Origin: Haliclystus octoradiatus
Lineage: Eukaryota > Cnidaria > Staurozoa > Stauromedusae > Haliclystidae
Direction of reading: 5' to 3'
Assembly: GCA_916610825.1 (NCBI GenBank)
Contig: OU744447.1
Span: forward strand, 30,392,561 to 30,456,560
DNA length: 64,000 nucleotides
In this document: in pieces, positions 43,024-56,700 of the stretch
How positions within the stretch are numbered: position 1 is the first letter of the stretch
How the letters are laid out: each line of letters begins with the position of its first letter
Made by a program: the position numbers and the translations under genes
The notes under the pieces: generated by a model
Databases searched by the model: none
The model's input: only the letters and a program-made list of their open reading frames with translations
Told to the model about the DNA's origin: nothing

Positions 43024-43288
43024 TTTTCAGACTCGGATACATCATCTACTTCTAAATTGACGCTATTCCATTTGTGTGTCTGTAATGTGTACAACAGTGG
43101 GGATTAGGGAAGCCATTTTAGATCCCATCAATGCATGACTTATATCATTGGATTCGTCTTAACCCGGAGGCGTCCTTCCAATGCTTTATTTCTTCGATTG
43201 GCCAAGTTTTGAGGGAAAAATAACCAAAAATTGCTTTTTTATTTGTTCTCAATGCTGCGCTATTCTTCAAAGGAGCTGTTTAATCAAA

Positions 43289-45100
43289 CAATAGGCAGGT
43301 CCACTAAAAATTTCAAAGTTGATTTTATTCTTGTTTCGGATATATCTTACCCGCAGAATTCCATAAAACTGATAAAAATTCCAAAAACATTTCCAAAAAC
43401 CCTTCATTTTTGAGTTTTAAATCCAAAAATATCGTAGAACGTCAAAACGATTTGTGATTGGCTTGCTATATTATGAGGTCATTTCCCGGACAGAACAAAA
43501 TCACACTCCGCTAAACAATGGAGACTTTAGCATTTTTTGTGATTATTGGTATCGTTGAACGTCAAATTTGAATGTAATCATTTCCATTAGCACTGCTGTT
43601 CCTGTTCAAAATATTGAAGACTGACTTCAAAAAACTTATTACGGTGACCTGAAATATTGATCAATGGAAATCGCTCTGACATATTTATATCAATTTACGT
43701 TGTTTTTGTCTACTTTCGAGCATTGTTCGAGTGTCGATGCGAGAAGGAACAAGGATGGTAGCCTAGCTTAGCAAATTATTTGAAATTCAAATTACACACA
43801 TAAAGTTTCAAACAAGTTGGATAATAAGTTAAAGGAGTTGTATGATCTACCATTTATTAGCAAATCATCCATGTTATTTTCTCGCGAATCATATGGCCTA
43901 TTATAGGATCAAATTTATTGTGGATTGTAGCTATGATTCTACCATGATTCTATTAAAACTGTAAACAACATTCGTTGTCTTCGCTGATGAATGGGATAAC
44001 ATAGATATATAGATAAATATAGCTACTACATCAATATCGTCCATTGCTTTCATACAAACTGGCATTATTAATGATTAATCATTGATCCAAGTGTGTAAAA
44101 TATCTTATTTAAACGGCAACTTTATTGAATTTGAGTTCTGATTTACTGGAATAAATCCAAATCTAGAATTGGTAAAGCGTTGATTGCTCCATTTAAAGTG
44201 TTTGTTAATCCAAATAAAAGCACAATGAATGCGATTTCACCGTCTTATATCTGGTGATAATAACACAAGCAACAGTTGATGATGCATGACAGACGAAATA
44301 AAAGAACGAAGATTTGATAAATAAAAATAACACTATTTTGATGCTCGAGTGACGATTTAAGCCGTTTATATATGAGTGAGGTTTCTTCTCTAAATATCAA
44401 ATGTATATATATTTCCAAATGAGTGCTGCCTACTTTTCGGTGAGGCATTGGTAAAGACAAGTGAACCTTTTCGGTTTGAATTGAACGAACACTTTGAAGG
44501 TCTTTGACAAAAACAGTGTGTTCACACGTCGTGCACGTGCAGATCGGCCTGGCCGAGAACTGAAGAGAAACATAGAATAGATTGGTAATGACGTTTTCAG
44601 CGTCAATGATGCAAAGCCTGGGCTTTTATAGGGCTTTTAGAAATCGAATAGGGAAAATTTGATTTTGTTCGTTTGCGATCGGGGCACCGCGAGAGAAAGA
44701 TATGGAAAAGATTTGTTTTGTTTCGCTACAAAAAGGACAAACCGAAAAAAGAAACAAAACTTTACCCTTAGTCTAGTTTAAAAATCAGCGGTTCTGATTA
44801 TACTAGGCTATTCACAAAAAATTTGGATAAAAAATGACGAATTGATGGATGAACGGTCTTGGATGTCAAGTCACGATAATAGTAGATTTCTCCCTTTGTC
44901 CGCATTATGACGTCACATTCTTTCACCCATCAAAACTTGCCGTTTCGTAACCATGGTTACACAATGTCATTTGAAGTCAGATATCTAGATGGTTTGTCGA
45001 TATTTATGAAAAAAAAAATTGGGGATATTAAACTTATCCTCTGATCTTCGTATGGGTATGTTTAAAGTACATGCTTAAATTTTAGTGGACCTGCCTATTG
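43289..45100. mobile_element. 1.8-kb inverted-repeat-bounded insertion
   Basis: CAATAGGCAGGTCCACTAAA at the left is answered by TTTAGTGGACCTGCCTATTG at the right. No coding sequence is recognised inside. No target duplication is evident. This is most likely a non-autonomous DNA transposon. Confidence 0.65.
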
Positions 45101-45825
45101 CATACATGATAAACACTCTGGGTTGTCTAGAAACATTGAAGCAGAACACCCTTTTGTTATTTCTGTAAAACGGCACTTCAACATTATAATCATTGCTGGG
45201 TGTGTAACAAAGCGGCAGTGAAAATGCAATAACATTAAAATAAATGTAAACAAACTCTTCATTCTTCGGTTGCAAATATCATAAATTTAGAAATTGATCT
45301 ATGAAGTTTGTTCCGATAACTAAATAAGGCCTACAGCCTGCAGGAATGAAGATGTGTTTGCAGTCAACAACATAAAAAGTTAATTAGAACGCGGCCTGCA
45401 TCACAAATAAGAATTGAGCGAGTTGAAACTTGAAAATCTAAACAAGTCCGGCAATTTATTACCTCCTCAGCCTCAGCAGTGAAACGAAATAAATTATAAA
45501 CAAAGCCTTTGTGTTTAATTACGGTATTCAAAATTGTGATCTAATTATCAATGGTAATTCGCAAGATTACAAATCAATCCTACAATATATACATAGCATA
45601 AACTTGAAAATACAATCCCCAACGTGTATCTCTGGCTCTACATCGACAGGGGGGCTGGGGGCGGGGTGTCACTTGGAAAAAGTGAAGTATCCAATGAGTT
45701 CTGGAAACTTGAAAAAGCTATCACAGAAGTTCTAAAAACCTACTCATTTATTTTTCTTTCAATGTTCTTCAAAGTTCTTCAGACAGATTCCAATTTATTT
45801 TTTCAAAAATCTTTAGCAATTTAAA

Positions 45826-46265
45826 AAAAGGATCCAAAAAATATCCAAAATCTGAAACTTCCTATAAACTACTTTTCCCAGCTGGAATATGGACCGCTCA
45901 AAACTGGCACGTCTCCAAATTCCCTTCATATTTGAGTTACCCCCGGGTTACAAGGAACTATAGAGAGCGTGTAGCAAATTACAGACGGAACACTGAAAGT
46001 CCCAATGCAAAAACAAGTAGATTAAACACTAACAGAGAGCCTGTTGCAGCTACAAGAGATAGCTCAACACCGTGTAGTAGAGAGAGCAGATTGCAAGTGA
46101 ATACAGATATTTCTGCAACTATAATAGACAGTGAAACTCCAAATACGAGGAAAGAAGATTACAAGAAAATGCCAATCTGATAGCAAATATACGGGACTCT
46201 CAAACGTCAAATACGAGGGATCCACCCAAGCAGATCTATCAATTTTCCATCAATTTTCTAGCTTT
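45826..46265 (+). pseudogene. Low-complexity coding-like remnant
   Basis: 45932-46180 reads NYRERVANYRRNTESPNAKT and ATIIDSETPNTR. After a frame change near 46170 a related motif, ANIRDSQTSNTRDPPK, follows. The repeated S/T-P-N-T-R motif suggests a broken protein-coding piece of unknown origin. 46.3-47.1 kb has no recognised gene. Confidence 0.25.
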
Positions 46266-47153
46266 AGTAAGGGTATAAATACTACATTATTTTGCTGTAT
46301 TAATTATACTCATTAAGTGTAACTTAGTGACTGGTTGTATTAAATGGGGATTCTACTGAAAAATATTTTTCAGATAAATGATTAATTGTGATGATTAGTA
46401 AAAGTTTAAAGCCAATCCGAAAAGAAATGATGCAGATAAACTTTCGCCAATCATTGTTTCACAGTCGATATCAGAATCAATCATTTATTTGAAACATTCA
46501 TTGGTTTTTTCAGTACAAGTCCTATTATCATGCCAAAGGTTATCCCAATTTTAAAGTAGGCCTAATACAGTTGTATACCATTGTATTTTACCATTTATAC
46601 CATTTATTACATTTATACCATTGTATGAGGCCTAATACCATTAATAGTTATTAATGGTTTCAATAAAACAATTTCCAGAATATTTATCAAAATGATAAAA
46701 AAGAGTTTGTTAGCTTATTTCCATTCAATATATTTTTACACCACCTGTGGTTGGCATAAATTATAAAAATTAAGAAATGCTGAAATGGTAGGCCTATTAT
46801 AATATGTAGGCCTAACCTATCTAGTTATTCATTTTTATGTGCAGCTGATATGATTGTCAAATTTTACTCCGATATAATAATGATATTGAGTTTGAATGTG
46901 CTGTGTAATTCAAATTTTGCCGTTTACGGTATGTGGTTGTGCGATAACATTGAACTGAAAATCTTGCTAGTATCCAGCTGCAGGTTTTGACGTAGTAGAA
47001 TAGTCATAGTGCATCAGCAAGCTTCTTACAGATTACAGCATATTTTCATTTTGCGTACAAAAGCATTCCTATAAGGATTATAACAGGGCTGAACTGTGGT
47101 GGTAGTGCCACCAACCAATATAAAAATGAACAGTTGATCATAATAAAACAAAC

Positions 47154-47306
47154 CTCTCTTGATTTCTTCCGCGTGTTTGGTGAATCATTTCGATTCCGTC
47201 CTGCTGCACTCTCGTTATGACCTGCGCCCCCAAAAATGCTGTTATGAGTCGAATATTCTTTTCTATCTACCAGCCTTCGCCCGCCACTGCCATTACGAGA
47301 AGACAT
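47154..47306 (-). CDS. First exon of an unidentified minus-strand gene
   Basis: 51 codons from ATG at 47306 to AGAG/GTTTGT at 47154, phase 0: MSSRNGSGGRRLVDRKEYST, then NSIFGG, then a polar Arg-rich part. The exon is richer in CpG than its surroundings, as expected at a 5' end. NSIFGG faintly recalls motifs of Jupiter-type microtubule proteins, too weak to name. I could not place later exons. Confidence 0.45.
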
Positions 47307-47765
47307 CAGTAAGCCATTTATAAAATACTAATTTCTTTAAAAGTTGATATGTTCATCCATTTGGATATCTGAACAGTACGTTTCTAGCGGCATTTTACTG
47401 AAGCAAATAGGACTCAAGTCAGGTAACAACCAGCCATTTTGCGTCGCTTCTTGTCACTAAGGACAAACAAATACAGCCTCGCTCATACTTGTGAATAAGA
47501 AATACCTTTGGTTGCCCATAGACTGATGGGAGCATATTTTTGGGGGTCGATCAGAGAACTCCCGAGAATCACACAACCCCTTAAATTTGGCTGCATATTA
47601 TCAACTGTGTTTCATTTTGGATGATTACATTACGGATATGAATACAGAGAAAGTACAATGGTAAATTATTAAATGGTTTGTTTGATGAATAAAATGTTAC
47701 TGTGTTAAATTCAAATTGAAAACTAGTGCCTATAATATTGTACCTACAGAAAAGTTAAATTTATA

Positions 47766-47771
47766 TTTATT
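47766..47771 (-). terminator. Candidate poly(A) signal of the E2F gene
   Basis: AATAAA on the minus strand, just downstream of the stop codon at 47778-47780. Confidence 0.5.
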
Positions 47772-47777
47772 TATATA

Positions 47778-50700
47778 TCAATTACATGTAAAATTATTAG
47801 ATTCAGTTAGATTTTGTGAAATATCATCAGTTTCTGATCCACAGTTAGATTGTTTTATTACAACAGCTGCATTATGCTCTGCTATACTATTAGTCAATGT
47901 ATTGCAATTTAATGTTTTTTGGGAAATAGAAATTGGTTGATTACCAGCAGGCGAGCAGCTACTAAAAGGAACAAATTGTACATAGTCTGCAGATTTTGTT
48001 CTTGGTAGGGATGATAACAGAATCGGTTTAAATGTCATTGAATTTGCACCGAGTAACGTCAGACATGGATTAACTGAGCTATGAACTTGACTTGAAATAG
48101 GTTGTGACGTACACAATGGCCAAGAACGACTACAATGTTTTAAAGATGGAGTATTTCCCTCTTGAGAAGATAAGAGCTGTATGGAGTCGCTTGGTATCTC
48201 CTTTTGAATTGTCGATGATGCTTGACTTAACAAACTTGTAAGCATTGAAAACTGACGTGGTATGTTAGAATGTGTTAAACTAATATTGCTATAGTCGTCC
48301 GTTGTAACCTTGAATTGCTTTGGCGATGTTGCTTGTTGGTCATTGACTATAGTCCCATCTGAACTGCGTCGTTTGCCATGCGTAAGAATATTGCCATCCT
48401 TGTCACAATGGTTAGTCATAGTAAGATGTAATAATCAGTCAAGGTAAAATATTTCATACCAACCAGAATATTATCACAGGTAAAAATAAATTGCTTATAA
48501 TAATTGAGACAGTAACGCTCTATTGAAGGCACCCTTACCACTCCTATTTCTAGAAGAGTGGCTCTTTTCGATGAGTGAAATGATGTTAAATGCTCCTTCA
48601 CTCGCACTCAATATCAACAGATTTCATGGCAGATAGACGACTATTGTCAATGCGGCCTATTGTCAATGCGCAATGATGAGTCGCAGCAACTAACAATGCA
48701 GTTCCCTCTGGACCATTCCATCCGCCATTCTTAAATGGTAGGACTTATTTGATGTTTTAGATAAGGTCAAGGCTAAGTTGACCGTCGATCAGATATGATC
48801 AGATCTGAAGTTCAGTTGCTCTGCCATCTGAGCTAATCCTCCCTACTTGCATATAGGGGTCTACAACTTATTGTTGGGGTTAGTTAAACTTCTGACAAGG
48901 AAGACTGATATAAATGGATTGCAGTGATATGTGGTGGTACGTTTTGGTAGGCTACTGTATAGCACATGCAGATGGAAATTCATAGAATATTACAGTGACT
49001 TAACAGGGAACAAAGGGTGTAAGTTGAATTCACGATGTTCAATATTACCAGAGATTGGTCACCCTAGTTATTGTTCAATTAATAGTATCAAATAGGATCA
49101 TATAAATGTGCTTCACATTTAAAATTCAAATCAAAATATTTGAAAGGATATCAGAGTTGATAGTGGTCGATAATATTTTGTCGTCTAGCCTGAAATCATT
49201 GCAAATATCTTTTCTACATGTAGACGATGAGCTGGTCGATTGATCTGCAACATGATCAACAAACATGTTAGCATTTTATCAAGAAGTAGGTACATTCTGA
49301 ATTCCGGTACACACAGTAGGACACTGAAGGTAGATTTTGTATTGACCGCTATAGACAGGTGAGCTTTCATAGAGGTTAAATGTACACATCAATGTAGAGT
49401 GTATGGTTTAGAATTACAAAAATAATCCTCACAAGATAACAAGGATGTGATAGAAAATACAATTGTTGTTGAGCAAAAAGTAGATAGGCGCTTAGTGTCA
49501 TTTGAAGAGGGTAAGTGGTGTTTAAATCAAATGTACTTTTTTGATTCTAACAGTCTAACATCATAATATACACATGAACATTTTTGATTCTGATTTTTGT
49601 TGAGGTTTTTGGCGTATAAATCAGAAACATATCAATTTCCTTCTGAATGATCCCCACTTTTGTTGGAACCTGGGTTCAACTTCAGTTGTGCCGGTAACTA
49701 GGATCATTATCCTTGGAAGATTCTAACATAGGGACACAGCATAATAGGCTATGTTCATTACGTAGGAGATCGCCCATTCTTGATCGGAACATCTGTGTCC
49801 AGCATGGACAATTAATTATTAGTACAAACAAATTTACCAATTATGTTTTATGGGAAAATATAGCATGATCGAAGTACCAATCAGATTGCAGAATATTAAG
49901 CAGGACAGCCAGGACATCGTTTGATGTCTGATAATAATAATAACATTTAGATTGACCATTATAAACAGGTGACTGCTGTAACAGGTTTATATATATTGTT
50001 TACCATGAGAAGTAATTGGATTCATATCTGTCTTTTTAACAGCTCGTTCAATAAAGGCTGCGGAGAGTGATCTTGCAAATGGTTTTTTCTTGTCTCCCTT
50101 AATGATATTGGCTGATGATGAACGTTCATACAGTTTCCTTTGTCTGACTTTGGTTTGTACTTTAGTCGTTAAGATAGATTGTTTGGATGATTTACCAAGG
50201 AACAATTGAAACCCATTGAGAATATCTAGAGAATGCAGTAACAAGGTAAATAGTATTTATAAAGTTCATTTATCGCCTAGTAGGAGAAAGATCACATGCT
50301 ATGTTTCATCTATTACAATTATGTGGACATTTTTGTTGTGATATTTTTAGTTTTTGTAGTTTCTTATTCTGATTCACCCTTGTTTCATTTCACGCCGCTC
50401 TCCCGTATGGAGGAGTATATTAAAATAGCTCTGTAAAAAATAAGTGTTAATAATGAATAATTGTAATTCCATAGTGAAAGTAATCCCCTCTGAAGAAAGC
50501 TCATGAACTGCCCATGACTGTTCTTAACTGTTTCATGAACTGTCCATGACGGTTTTTGGATTGTTCATGAACCAACAAGAAAATATTCATTAGCTATTCA
50601 CAAACCTACTATAAAATGTCCATAAACTGTTCACTAACCAACAAGAAAGTGTTCATAAACTGTTCACTAACCAACAAACATAAGCTGTTCACAAACCAAC

Positions 50701-53700
50701 AAGAAATGCCCATAAACTTTTCATGGACCAACATGAAAATGTTCATAAAATAGCTGTTCACAAACCAACGAGAAAAAATTCATAAACTGTTCGCAAACCA
50801 ACAAGAAAATGTTCATAAACTGTTTGCGAACTAACAAGGAAAATGTCCATAAACCGTTTGCGAATCAACAAGAAAATTTTCATAAACTGTTCACAGACCA
50901 ACAAGGAAATCCTCATAAACTGTCCATGAACTCATTGATTTTTTCACAGGGGACGTGTTTAAGATAACTCTATGTGTGTGTAAACAAGGATTTTAGTTGA
51001 TACAATCATCTATTATACATATTAAATGAGTTTGATACTTGAATCATAAATTATAATGGTGCTACCTTGATCTGGCTGTAGTTCATCTAAATCAGTCCCA
51101 GTCCACTTGAATGCTGTTGCTCTTGTTGTTTGATCGTAGACAACAATCTTTTCAACGAAATTCATACTTGATAGTATATTAGCAATATCATATAAACGAC
51201 GTACTTTAGCTGTTGGAATATATAAATCAATTAAACATGGTCAGGGTTCGATAAAATGGGGGAGTATGGGATTGAGAGTACCGAAAGGCTAGCAAAGATT
51301 CAGAAGAAGCTGGAAGAAATACAGTGAAACCTGTATATAATAACCAGCTATGAGAGGTAGATAAATTGACCATTATAGACAGGGTTGATTCAATAGATTG
51401 GTCACCACTATAGACAGATGGTCTCTGTATAGAGGTGACCGTCATAACAGGTTTGACTGTAGACTTTGTATTCTAGTTTTAATAATCAGTAAAAAATCAA
51501 TTATTTCTTCCCCTTTTGGAGATAAGCATAAAAAGTGCACTTTTATATTATTTTAATGACACTAACCCCTAGAATAAAAAGCTGTGAAAACGTTGAAATG
51601 ATGTAATCACCCAAAATGTTAGCCTGGACATGATAAATTAGAGTCTGGACATGATAAATTAGAGCCTGGACATGGTAAAGTAAAGCATGGACATGGTAAA
51701 TTGCAACGTGAATAATGCAGTAGGCATATGCAATGTATTCTGTAATTAATAAGGTTAGCATACAATTGATATCTATTCAAATCCCATTGTATGGTATTCT
51801 AATTTTCAGCATCTAGTTTATGAAATTTAGATATTATTTGTATTGTATGATCTCTTTATTTAAAAGTTTGAATACAACATGTCATCGAAAAATTAATTGC
51901 TTTAATTTCTATTAGATGGGAAATGAGTTAGGTTTATGTCAAAGGCTCAGATTGGGTTTAACGAAGGGAAGAGTTCTGTTGGGCCATGTGCAGATGTTAT
52001 ACTTACAATGTTCTGTCAGATGTCAGATCAAATTGGAATGAATTTGGTTCTTACTTTTGTGTTTAGCTGTGTCCGTTTCTTCGGGTTGAATAAGTGTATT
52101 GGCTGCATATTCCAAAGAGACAGTGTGATCCTAAAATAAATTGAAAGCAATATGAAGTGATATTAAAAATGATGCATTATGGAATTTTTTATGACAGGCA
52201 TGTATTGAGATGAGAATAAATTTTTGGGGGGACTTATCATTTTGCCACAAACTGGGTAAGCTAGTAGCTGTTTTGCTGGATGGATGGTTAGTGTTTTCTT
52301 CTGACGCTAACCAATGGTGCTTCTACCAGGGATTTAAATCCCAAGACCCTGCAGGGCAGAGGCCAAACACGCTAACCTCTAGACTAAGGCCCACAACAAC
52401 TGAACAAGTATTTGGAGGAGGGTTCTTCCTGGATTCTGACAGGTCATTCAACACTGGCATAGTACATTGGGAATTTTTTTTAATTGAGATCTCAGATTAC
52501 ATGTCTAATAATCGTAGGCCTAGATCAATATTGGTTAAATGAAACTAGTCAAAGGTTTTCTTCTTGAAAAAAGATCTTGGAATAATTACATGCAGGCAAT
52601 TGGCTGTAGATTATATTAGCCACGTTCTTAGAAAGAGTATACTAACCTGTTTAATAATGAAGAGCATTAAAAACTTCTGACACATAATTCCAAGAGAACG
52701 TCCTTTCTTCGCAGTATCGTTTGCAGATAAATCAATACCTGTAATGAAAACAAGATCACATTAAAAATTTGGTAACCAGGCAACAACAATGCAGACAAAA
52801 AGCTAAGGAGGAGAGATGTTGTTGCCATTTCATTTGTTAGCCATTGCAAGCTTATACGGTAACTGATTGCTTGTAGATGTTTTAAGTCTGAAGATACCTG
52901 ACGGTTGGCAGGGTCAAAGCAATAATGTAATTTTAAGTTTTATTACAGTTGAATGAACTTCAAATTGAAATCAGACAATTTGCCCTGAAGATTGTACCAG
53001 AAGGTTTAGCCTGCTCAAACATTTCCAACATTTTTCTTGATGTTTTGAGTTATAAATCAGATTATCAGAGTAATAATAATTTTCTTTATAATCTGCTCTA
53101 ACCTTTCCACTTTTGTCAGACCCTTCGTATGAGTGACATCTACAATCGATTGCAGAGTAAGTTGACAACAAGCCTGATATTATACAATTATATCTACTTA
53201 CTTGATTTTGATAATGAGCCAGGACAAGTTGTCTGGACACCTGCAGGAAAAAAAGTAATAAGAGGGATGTGAAGTATAAAATAATACAGACTAAATAAAT
53301 TCCAGGCAATGAATTGAGTTCATGAAAGAAAAATGAAAATTCAGCTTGCTCTAGGGACACTTTGTTCATGGATGACATCGCCAGCTGCCAGGGTTCGACA
53401 AAATGTTCAACCTTCTGGAATCCCTTTGGAGGCATTTTATCATCTTCCTTCTGAATTTTTTGTTACATTGATGTTGACCAATTAAAACATTAAAAAAATC
53501 AAATTTCTTCTTGCAAGTTGCTTAAACTTTACGTAATCTAGGATTCCTACTTTCCTACTATTGCTCTCATTTGGAGTGTATGTGTATGTATACAATCATT
53601 GATGGGCATAAACTTAGGAATCGTTGAAGAACAGAATTAAACTTAAATAGGATAAATAATTATTTGAGGAGAACTCGAACTACAATGTTCGTTTCACCGA

Positions 53701-56700
53701 CAAGGGAAACATGTGATGTGATTGAATTTTAGTCCCAACAATTTAAAACGCAAACACTAATAACACTGATTCTCGGAGGGTCTGCTCTTGTCCATGTGAA
53801 TGGTTCATAAACTGCTGATGAATTATCTGGGTTAGGGTTGATGATTCACACATAAAACAGTTATTGAAAAATAAACCATTTAAGTTTTTATGAATTGTTC
53901 ATGTCAAAGAACTGTTACTGGATGCGGAACATTTTTCCACAGCGTTTGATTTTTGATTTTCTTACAGTATTACGAAGTTAGCGTAAAAAATAAATAAAAT
54001 AAATAAAATAAATAAAATAAATAAAGTAAATAAAGTAAATAAAATAAATAAAATAAATAAAATAAATAAAATAAATAAAATAAATAAAATAAATAAAATA
54101 AATAAAATAAATAAATAAAATAAATAAAATAAATAAAAAAAATAAAATGGATAAAATGAATAAAAAAATAAATAAAAATAAAAAAAATAAAAAAGTGTGC
54201 TTAGAATAAATAAAGACTAACCATCTTTGTTGTCAATTTCATCTGTTATTTCTGTTGATGATTTTGCAGGACAATGATTTTCATTTTCGCCTTCGTCACT
54301 TTCTTCTTTCGTATTATTCTGTAACTGAATCGATACAAACTCCATCTCAAAGTATTGTAGGAATAAAAAGAAATTTGCGTTCATACACATGATCCAACAA
54401 GCTAGGGATTACAGGACTTACGAACGTACCATAAAAATTACCTCTGCTCAGAGACCACCTATTCTCAAAGGTCAACTGTTTCAGATTTCAACACTTCAAA
54501 TGTCTACAGAGATTTACTTATAAATCATGATTATAATTTACATTTAATGTATATGGCACTGAGGGAAATAAACCTTACTATTTCCCAAGGTAGTCATACA
54601 TCAAGTGCTTTAGTATATTCATGGTTTTCAACTAGACAATAAAGACGCAGCCAACAGTAATAATGTAATTGAATTATTCATATTAGGTTACAGTACTGCA
54701 GAACACAACAATAACAATGAAACGTAAAAGAATTAGGTTTATGTATAGTTTTACGTTTATGTAGAATTAGGTTTATGTAGGTTATTAACTCACTTGAAAG
54801 GTGACAGTATTCCAAACAAAGGCATTGTTTCATTTGCTTGATAACTGTTCATTGCTATGTTTTCTTTGGTAAACCAGAGGAGTAGTATAGTACAACAAGA
54901 GGTAGCTACTTTTCACAGGTAACATTCTTTTCTGTACTAGCCTTCTTGAATACTGTATGAGATTATATGCTACCTACATTACATTTCCTCTATACATGCT
55001 GTGATAGTGCTAAATGCTAACTTTGTTGCATTCCTTGTATTACACAAGTCTTTATTTTCAACGAATGAAATATTGGAAATCGCTGTGTACTTTGTTGATT
55101 TGTCATACAGTAGTTGCAATGAAGAATTGCATTGCTACCAGCGACGGGAAGTAACAACTTATTTCCCGCTCTCAGAGGAAATAGTTGATTTAGTTTACGT
55201 CACGTGACCAGCAATCAACCAATCACACACAATGTTAAAAACCGTGAAAATACTAATATTAATTATTGAGTATCTTACTTTGGACAAATCTTCTGGGTCT
55301 TTGTGAAAGAACGCCTCCCCTTTCTCGTTAAAATTACAAGTCTTCAATGCGATTGCCTATGAAAAATTTATATATTTATCAGACATTATAAATAGTTAAT
55401 CTTCTGAGTTTGTGAGCATTCCTGTAACCAGGTTACAAAGATCCAAGGATTGTGTAGCATCCTCAAGGTTACCTTCAATTTTGACAGTGTCTCTGAGAAA
55501 GATCCTGGGCCATGCCACCGATAACTATTCTTTGCTAGCTTTGTCATCATTTCCATACTTTCAAGTACATTAACAATGTCATATACTCGTCGCCTCTCGA
55601 CACCTATGGAATCAAACATTAAATGCCATCATAGCAAAGAACACTAATTAAGCCTACATATTTTGTGAAATAGGAATGAGATGATAACATAATTTATCCA
55701 TGCCTGATACCGATTATTTTTGCCCAATTACTCATGATTGCCAACCGACTAATTGATTTTCTAATTATTTTGCAACAAAAATTCTGATCGTTCATATGCG
55801 AATGATGGACACATTGATCAAACAATTCGAAGTTCAAATTAAACATATTAATGTAATACAATGTTAACAGTATTTAATTAAAGGATCAGCTTGCAATTAG
55901 TTGTTGTTGTTAGTCGCCGGTACACACAAAGATATTTTCCTCCCAGAGCTGTTCATAAATTTCATTTAACTGTTCGTGAAACCTTTTATGAATTATACAA
56001 AAATGTCTGGCCATACTTAATTTCAACTTCAGTAATGAATAGGAAACAATATTCTAAATTTGTTCTTAAATGAGGTATTACCTAATTCACGGGTAACATC
56101 ATCTATACACAGCTCTGTTCCATATTTCTCCTTTGGGTATGTCTCTAAAAATCTGGAACACAACAATCCATGATCATAGATTATCGTAAAATGTCAGAAT
56201 ATTTATGTTTAGATCAGGTTTATAGATCTGTTATTCAGTTTTGCATTTTAACAGACGCATCTTACAATCTTGTTCGATGAATTTGTAATATTTCTCACAA
56301 CGCGGCTATTCTTGAATAATTCATGAGATTAATCAAGGTATGAATTAATAACAAAACAATTATCAAAATGGATTTTGCATGACACTGAGAATTTATCAGG
56401 CCTCGGCGTGTGTTATCAATGCGCCTTGGCCTGAGAATTCTCAGTGTTGTGCTCAATCTCATTAAATAATTGTTGATTGTCAACCTTACGAGTTTGTTAA
56501 GAAACGGAATTAAATTCGAACTAGAACATTTGATTTGCATAGTATTTGCCGTAGCCACAACGCCACGATTAGTGAGGGCTCAGGTTACAAAATAGTAGAT
56601 AAATATGACAGGATTATATCATGTGGCATTGACCCTTTAGATCCTCTTAACAGGTTCCTAACGGAGATAGAGTCAAGCGAACGACGTGTCAAGGGAAACA

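Noticed and set aside
47154..47306. Jupiter-type microtubule protein
   Set aside because: Only NSIFGG and a polar Gly/Arg context agree; too little to name the gene.
55001..55207. Plus-strand frame MIVLNANFVAF as a small gene
   Set aside because: Intronic to the E2F gene, without start context, domain or splice support.
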